This document shows, one piece after another, positions 59,722-64,000 of a DNA stretch of 64,000 nucleotides (position 1 is its first letter; every line of letters begins with the position of its first letter). This stretch comes from Pseudomonas sp. PICF141. Its GTDB lineage: Bacteria; Pseudomonadota; Gammaproteobacteria; Pseudomonadales; Pseudomonadaceae. The notes under the pieces are model-generated. The model had not been told where the DNA came from. It searched no databases and was given only the letters and a program-made list of their open reading frames with translations. The translations under genes and the position numbers were made by a program. Location: contig NZ_MUNM01000055.1 in NCBI RefSeq assembly GCF_002286815.1, forward strand, positions 151,735-215,734, given 5' to 3'.

Positions 59722-61485
59722 ATGTCTGCTGGTTGGCTGCGCGCCTGTGCGCTGGTGATGTTGGGGCTGTTCAGCGTTTCGGCGCTGGCCAAGGATAAAA
59801 CGGTGATCGTGGTCGGCGGCGGGCTTTCGGGCCTCACCGCGGCGTACGAACTTCAGAACAAAGGCTGGCAAGTCACCTTGCTGGAAGCCAAGCCGACGTT
59901 GGGCGGTCGCTCCGGCATGGCCACCAGTGAGTGGATCGGCAACGACAAGACCCAGCCGGTGCTGAACAAATACGTCTCGACGTTCAAGCTGACCACCACG
60001 CCTGCCCCTGAATTCGTGCGGACCCCGAGCTACTTGATCGACGGTGAATATTTCACCGCCGCCGATCTGGCGACCAAACAGCCGGCCACCGCCGAGGCAC
60101 TGAAACGCTACGAAAAAACGCTGGATGAGCTGGCGCGTTCGATCGAAGATCCGCAGAACCCGGCCGCCAACAGCACATTGTTCGCCCTGGACCAGATCAC
60201 CGTGTCCAACTGGCTCGATCGCTTGAGCTTGCCAGCCACTGCACGTCAGTTGGTGAATCAGCAGATCCGCACCCGTTATGACGAACCTTCGCGTCTGTCG
60301 CTGCTGTACTTCGCACAGCAGAGCCGCGTCTACCGTGGCGTTGCCGACCGTGACCTGCGGGCCTCACGTCTGCCCGGTGGCAGCCCGGTGCTGGCCCAGG
60401 CCTTCGCCAAACAATTGAAAACCATCAAGACCAGTTCCCCGGTTTCGTCCATAAGCCAGGACAAGGACGGCGTCACCGTCAAAGTCGGCAGCGTTGGCTA
60501 TCAGGCCGATTACGTTGTGCTGGCCGTGCCATTGCGTGCATTGAACAAGATCCAGATGACCCCGGCGCTGGACGCCCAGCACCTGGGCGCTATCAAAGGC
60601 ACCAACTACGGCTGGCGTGACCAGATCATGCTGAAGTTCAAAACGCCGGTGTGGGAAAGCAAGGCGCGCATGTCCGGCGAGATCTACAGCAACACCGGCC
60701 TGGGCATGTTGTGGGTCGAGCCGGCCCTCAAAGGCGGCGCCAATGTGGTGATCAACCTGTCTGGTGACAACGCACGGGTGATGCAGGCCTTCGGCGACAA
60801 GCAGATAGTCGATCAGGTACTGATCCGCCTGCATGCGTTTTATCCACAGGCACGTGGTTCGTTCACTGGTTATGAAATCCGTCGCTACAGCACCGACCCG
60901 TCGATGGGTGGTGCATACCTGGCCTTCGGCCCGGGCCAGATCAGCAAGTACTGGCGTCTGTGGGAGCGTCCGCTGCAACGTGTAGCCTTTGCCGGCGAAC
61001 ACACCGACGCCTTGTACCCAGGCACCCTGGAAGGCGCATTGCGCACCGGTCAGCGTGCAGCCAGTCAGGTAGAAGACCTGGCGGCGGGCAAGTCGTTTGA
61101 ACCGGCGAAAGTTGTTCCGGCGGCGAGCGCGGCAGCGGCAGGTGCCGTGGCAGCGAAGAAAGGCAATTTCTTCACCAACCTGTTCGGCGGCTCAGACGAC
61201 AAACCGGCACCGGCCAAGGCACCAGCTCCCGTGACCCCGGTGGCTCCGGCACCCGCCCCGGCACCTGCACCGACTCCAGCGCCAGCACCGGTTGAGGCGC
61301 CGAAACCTGCGACACCCGTGAAAGCAGAGCCTGCCAAGAAAGCACCGGTGAAAAAGCCTGCTGCCAAGACCGAGGCTAAAAAAGCCCCGGTCAAGGCGAC
61401 GGCGAAAAAGCCTGAGCCGGTGAAGAAGCCAGCGGTCAGTACTGCTGCGAAGACCCCAGTGACGACTGAAACCAAGACGCAGTAA
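59722..61485 (+). CDS. Exported FAD amine-oxidase-like protein with Lys/Ala/Pro tail
   Basis: A 587-residue flavoprotein. A signal peptide is likely (ACALVMLGLFSVSALA, cleavage near 23), followed at once by the FAD motif TVIVVGGGLSGLTAAYELQNKG and GGRSG. The amine-oxidase domain ends with FAGEHTDALYPGTLEGALRTGQRAA near 450. From about 478 comes a 110-residue tail rich in Lys, Ala and Pro (APAPAPAPTPAPAP, KKAPVKKP), resembling histone H1- or DNA/cell-wall-binding tails, an unusual addition to this family. Substrate unknown. A strong terminator follows. Confidence 0.85.
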   Translation: MSAGWLRACALVMLGLFSVSALAKDKTVIVVGGGLSGLTAAYELQNKGWQVTLLEAKPTLGGRSGMATSEWIGNDKTQPVLNKYVSTFKLTTTPAPEFVRTPSYLIDGEYFTAADLATKQPATAEALKRYEKTLDELARSIEDPQNPAANSTLFALDQITVSNWLDRLSLPATARQLVNQQIRTRYDEPSRLSLLYFAQQSRVYRGVADRDLRASRLPGGSPVLAQAFAKQLKTIKTSSPVSSISQDKDGVTVKVGSVGYQADYVVLAVPLRALNKIQMTPALDAQHLGAIKGTNYGWRDQIMLKFKTPVWESKARMSGEIYSNTGLGMLWVEPALKGGANVVINLSGDNARVMQAFGDKQIVDQVLIRLHAFYPQARGSFTGYEIRRYSTDPSMGGAYLAFGPGQISKYWRLWERPLQRVAFAGEHTDALYPGTLEGALRTGQRAASQVEDLAAGKSFEPAKVVPAASAAAAGAVAAKKGNFFTNLFGGSDDKPAPAKAPAPVTPVAPAPAPAPAPTPAPAPVEAPKPATPVKAEPAKKAPVKKPAAKTEAKKAPVKATAKKPEPVKKPAVSTAAKTPVTTETKTQ

Positions 61486-61500
61486 GTTCTGGAATCAAAA

Positions 61501-61530
61501 AAAAAGCGCGGCAGTGATGCCGCGCTTTTT
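61501..61530 (+). terminator. Rho-independent terminator
   Basis: A perfect 13-bp stem (AAAAAGCGCGGCA with TGCCGCGCTTTTT) with a 4-base GTGA loop and flanking A and T tracts, shared by the convergent oxidoreductase and propeller genes. Confidence 0.95.
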
Positions 61531-61569
61531 TTATGTCTTGCATAGGTCGCTGCTGATTTTTCTTTGACG

Positions 61570-62499
61570 CTAAGCTAGATCCACACTATGCACTTCGTCG
61601 CTTTGGTAGTCGCTGACGTAGGCATGGTTATATTGATCAAGAACCATGTCATACGGTTCGCAAGCACCAGGGATGGGCACCCGGCGCATAATTTCATGCG
61701 TGGCGGTATTAATTTCCACGACCTCTTTTTTGATTTGATCAACGGCATAAGCGTTTTTTTCGCCGAACACTATTTTCCCTTCGCAGGTCACAAAATCGAA
61801 ATGCCTGGTAGTCGATAACCTGGGGTCCAGTACGGTCAGTTTTTGAGCGTCCAGACACACGACATACACTTCTTTGTCGTCGGGACTGACGGTAACTGCT
61901 GACGGATACCTTTGGGTTTTGATGATATCGAGGACTTTGAAAGTCTTGCTGCTGATGATCGTCAATGCGTCCTGATAAGGGCCATCAGGAGAGTTTGTGC
62001 TGGAAATATAAAGACGCGAATCGTCCTGGCTGATATCCACACTTATGGAAGGGGAGGGTAATCCTTTTACTCTGCTCACCGCATAAGTGCGGGTGTCGAT
62101 AATTGCCAGCCACTCTTCATTTTGTCGAACGGTGACGTAAACATGCTTCCCGTCTCGGCTCACGACGAGTCCCCGAGGGTATTTTCCCACCGTGACGTTA
62201 CCCACCGCATAGGTTTCAGTATCAATAACCGAAACCGAACTTGACCCGTAGTTGGTCACATAAGCTCTTTTCCCTCCATGGGCAAGGATGATGTTCTGGG
62301 GATAATGCTCGACGGCGATGGTGCGGATTACCTTTCTGTTACGGGTGTTGATCACTGACACATTGCCTGAAATGTAATTGCAAACAAAAACCCGGGATCC
62401 ATCGTCGTTGATGGCTATCCCTCGCGGTCCTTCCCCTACGGGTATCGAATTGGATCGGTTACGCGTAATGACGGGAAATGAACTCGAATGGTGACTCAT
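61570..62499 (-). CDS. Seven-bladed YncE-like beta-propeller protein
   Basis: A 309-residue protein built of seven propeller repeats of about 40 residues, each with a pattern like P-x-G-I-A-x-x-x-D-G-x-x-V-Y-V-x-N/T-x5-V-S-V-I-D-T (for example IPVGEGPRGIAINDDGSRVF and VTVGKYPRGLVVSRDGKHVY). No signal peptide is visible; the N-terminus is MSHHSSSFPVITRN. Relatives are YncE/YVTN-family propellers, often periplasmic with a binding role. The ATG at 62499 follows GGAG by 8 bases. Base composition is AT-richer than the neighbours, suggesting transfer. A perfect palindrome lies upstream. Confidence 0.85.
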   Translation of the reverse strand: MSHHSSSFPVITRNRSNSIPVGEGPRGIAINDDGSRVFVCNYISGNVSVINTRNRKVIRTIAVEHYPQNIILAHGGKRAYVTNYGSSSVSVIDTETYAVGNVTVGKYPRGLVVSRDGKHVYVTVRQNEEWLAIIDTRTYAVSRVKGLPSPSISVDISQDDSRLYISSTNSPDGPYQDALTIISSKTFKVLDIIKTQRYPSAVTVSPDDKEVYVVCLDAQKLTVLDPRLSTTRHFDFVTCEGKIVFGEKNAYAVDQIKKEVVEINTATHEIMRRVPIPGACEPYDMVLDQYNHAYVSDYQSDEVHSVDLA

Positions 62500-62569
62500 G
62501 GTAGAACTCCTGTTCAGACGCTCGGACAATCGCCCGAGATCAGGTTCATCAATGACCTGTGATGTGGCT

Positions 62570-62587
62570 ACTGTCAGATATGACAGT
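62570..62587. promoter_or_regulatory. Perfect palindrome ACTGTCA-GATA-TGACAGT, probable operator
   Basis: A 7-bp perfect inverted repeat with a 4-base spacer, 71 bases upstream of the propeller start. TTCTGAC, a further half-site, follows on the same side. The size and symmetry suit a dimeric regulator. The flanking intergenic DNA (62500-62782) is AT-rich. Confidence 0.55.
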
Positions 62588-62782
62588 TCTGACGAGTGGT
62601 AAAGGTTTTTTTTAAGTGGGAATGGGACGGCGTCTGTAGGTTTTTTCGTTTGGTTAACACTCTCTTAACCTCTCGACCGCAAGGTCTTCATCGTATTTCT
62701 CGATATTTCAGAGCGAAATTTTCCGCTTTAAATCGATAGATAACTCGATAGTCTTGGACGCAGTTCTTACAGGATTTGAGCA

Positions 62783-63334
62783 ATGCAATTACGTAACTCG
62801 TCTTCCCGCTACGGTTGGATCAGCCTCTTCATGCATTGGGGTGTGGCGCTCGCGGTCTATGGTCTGTTCGCGTTGGGGTTGTGGATGGTGGGTCTGGACT
62901 ACTACAGCGCCTGGCGCAAAGATGCGCCGGACCTGCATAAAAGCATTGGCCTGCTGTTGTTCGCGGTCATGTTGCTGCGGGTGTTGTGGCGCTTTATCAG
63001 TCCACCACCGCCGACCCTGCAAAGTTATAGCCGCATGACGCGTCTTGGTGCCGTGTTCGGCCATGCCTTCCTTTATCTCGCGCTGTTCGCTGTGATGATT
63101 GCCGGTTACCTGATTTCCACCGCAGACGGTGTCGGGATCCCGGTGTTTGGCCTGTTTGAAGTGCCTGCATTGGTGTCCGGACTGCCGGACCAGGCAGACA
63201 CCGCCGGTGTGATCCATTTGTACCTGGCTTGGGCGCTGGTAATTTTTTCCGGCCTCCATGCGTTGGCAGCATTGAAACACCACTTTATCGATCGTGATGC
63301 GACCCTGACCCGAATGCTGGGTCGCAAAGCCTGA
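62783..63334 (+). CDS. Cytochrome b561 family protein
   Basis: A 183-residue membrane cytochrome with four hydrophobic helices. Probable heme His residues are in SLFMHWGVAL, PDLHKSIGLL, VIHLYLAWAL and GLHALAALKHHFIDRD. It is the CybB type that moves electrons between quinol and partners. The next gene (YceI) starts 33 bases after the stop, a frequent pairing in proteobacteria, and the two are likely co-transcribed. Confidence 0.93.
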   Translation: MQLRNSSSRYGWISLFMHWGVALAVYGLFALGLWMVGLDYYSAWRKDAPDLHKSIGLLLFAVMLLRVLWRFISPPPPTLQSYSRMTRLGAVFGHAFLYLALFAVMIAGYLISTADGVGIPVFGLFEVPALVSGLPDQADTAGVIHLYLAWALVIFSGLHALAALKHHFIDRDATLTRMLGRKA

Positions 63335-63366
63335 TGTTCAACCTCGACTCCAAAGGAATAGAAAGC

Positions 63367-63960
63367 ATGTTGAAAAAGACGCTCGCCGCTCTGGCCATCG
63401 GTTCTGCTCTGCTGTCCGCTAACGTCATGGCGGCCGATTATGTTGTCGACAAAGAAGGCCAGCACGCCTTCGTTGATTTCAAAATCAGCCACCTGGGTTA
63501 CAGCTACATCACTGGCACCTTCAAGGACATTGACGGCAAGTTCAGCTTTGACGCAGCCAAGCCTGAAGACAGCAAGATCGAGTTCAATGTGAATACCGCC
63601 AGCGTGTTCACCAACCATGCCGAACGCGACAAGCACATCGCCAGCAAAGATTTTCTGGATGTGGACAAGTTCGGCAAGGCGACCTTTGTTTCCACCAGCG
63701 TCAAATCCACTGGCAAAAACGCCGCTGGCAAAGACACTGCCGACGTAACCGGTAACCTGACCTTGCTGGGTGTGACCAAGCCAATCGTGGTCAAGGCTAC
63801 CTTCCTGGGTGAAGGCAAGGATCCATGGGGCGGCTACCGTGCCGGCTTCGAAGGCACCACCAGCATCAAACGTTCCGATTTCGGCAAGCAGAAAGACCTG
63901 GGTCCACAGTCTGACGCGGTCGAGCTGTACGTTACATTTGAAGGTGTGAAAGCGAAGTAA
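63367..63960 (+). CDS. YceI family periplasmic lipid-binding protein
   Basis: A 197-residue protein with a signal peptide cleaved near VMA (about 22) and a lipocalin-like YceI domain (ADYVVDKEGQHAFVDFKISHLGYSYITGTF...). Family members bind isoprenoids such as ubiquinone-like lipids. The position after cytochrome b561 supports a quinone-linked role. The ATG at 63367 is the family start; an earlier in-frame ATG at 63334 overlaps the cytochrome stop. Confidence 0.94.
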   Translation: MLKKTLAALAIGSALLSANVMAADYVVDKEGQHAFVDFKISHLGYSYITGTFKDIDGKFSFDAAKPEDSKIEFNVNTASVFTNHAERDKHIASKDFLDVDKFGKATFVSTSVKSTGKNAAGKDTADVTGNLTLLGVTKPIVVKATFLGEGKDPWGGYRAGFEGTTSIKRSDFGKQKDLGPQSDAVELYVTFEGVKAK

Positions 63961-63969
63961 TGCTGAGAC

Positions 63970-64000
63970 GTAGGAGCTGCCGCAGGCTGCGATCTTTTCA
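63970..64000. repeat. Arm of the GTAGGAGCTGCCGCAGGCTGCGATC repeat at window end
   Basis: Another copy of the family at 6598, cut by the end of the window, so its inverse arm cannot be checked. It lies 9 bases after the YceI stop. Confidence 0.75.

Noticed and set aside
1..64000. CRISPR arrays, tRNA or rRNA genes, insertion sequences, prophage
   Set aside because: No regularly spaced direct repeats, no tRNA-like cloverleaf or rRNA sequence, and no transposase or phage genes were found; the repeats present are dispersed palindromes.

Overview
The window is chromosomal DNA of a Pseudomonas, most likely of the P. fluorescens group. The evidence is the set of closely matching proteins (FtsY/E/X-RpoH, PilG-J/ChpA, PyrR-PyrB-inactive PyrC, MetX/MetW, ThiS/ThiG), the Pseudomonas-typical gene order around proC and pilT, the GC-rich codon use, and the dense intergenic palindromic repeats usual in this group. 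No rRNA, tRNA, CRISPR array, transposase or prophage was seen. Most of the window is conserved core genome, read mainly as short overlapping operons.

Layout. 1-2.8 kb: a compact minus-strand cluster that looks like a minimal peptide-modification system. It holds a 23-codon peptide gene, a terminator-like hairpin, a SagB-type (ThcOx-like) oxidoreductase, an AurF-type diiron oxygenase and an MFS exporter cut by the window edge. The upstream end is AT-rich. 3-7.5 kb: rlmI, an HDOD protein, mutM, a small membrane protein, a ferredoxin and coaD. 7.6-13.1 kb: a GMC oxidoreductase, its Tat-exported small partner and a coniferyl-aldehyde-type dehydrogenase, divergent from a TetR regulator, then a sulfurtransferase. 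13.2-17.7 kb: a YheT-like hydrolase, rsmD and paired M16 proteins (one active, one degenerate). 18-22.3 kb: ftsY-ftsE-ftsX and rpoH. 22.5-25.5 kb: mtgA, a DUF423 protein, thiS, thiG, trmB. 25.7-32.7 kb (minus): DUF3392, hemW, rdgB, DUF4426, metW, metX, DUF167, yggT, proC, and the PLP-binding yggS gene. This run is divergent from pilT.

33.9-41.4 kb: an NlpC/P60 protein, a TM2 protein, then the minus-strand group gshB-tonB-like-algH-ruvX-pyrR-pyrB-pyrC'. 41.6-51.6 kb: the Pil-Chp chemosensory cluster pilG-pilH-pilI-pilJ-chpA-chpC, which lacks the pilK methyltransferase and chpB methylesterase genes. 51.6-53.3 kb: a scarred, repeat-rich stretch with a DUF6124 gene that has a hairpin-rich leader, a lysR remnant and a duplicated repeat. 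53.3-64 kb: a hemolysin III-like protein, LysR/D-amino-acid-dehydrogenase-like/binding-protein genes, rsmE, bioA, a secreted FAD oxidoreductase with a Lys/Ala/Pro tail, a seven-bladed YncE-like propeller in AT-richer DNA behind a perfect palindrome, cytochrome b561 and YceI.

The best candidate for an undescribed system is the first 2.8 kb. The structured leader of the DUF6124 gene and the operator-equipped propeller gene come next. Several palindromic repeat families punctuate the window, and in at least two genes (coaD, pilI) the repeat itself supplies the stop codon.
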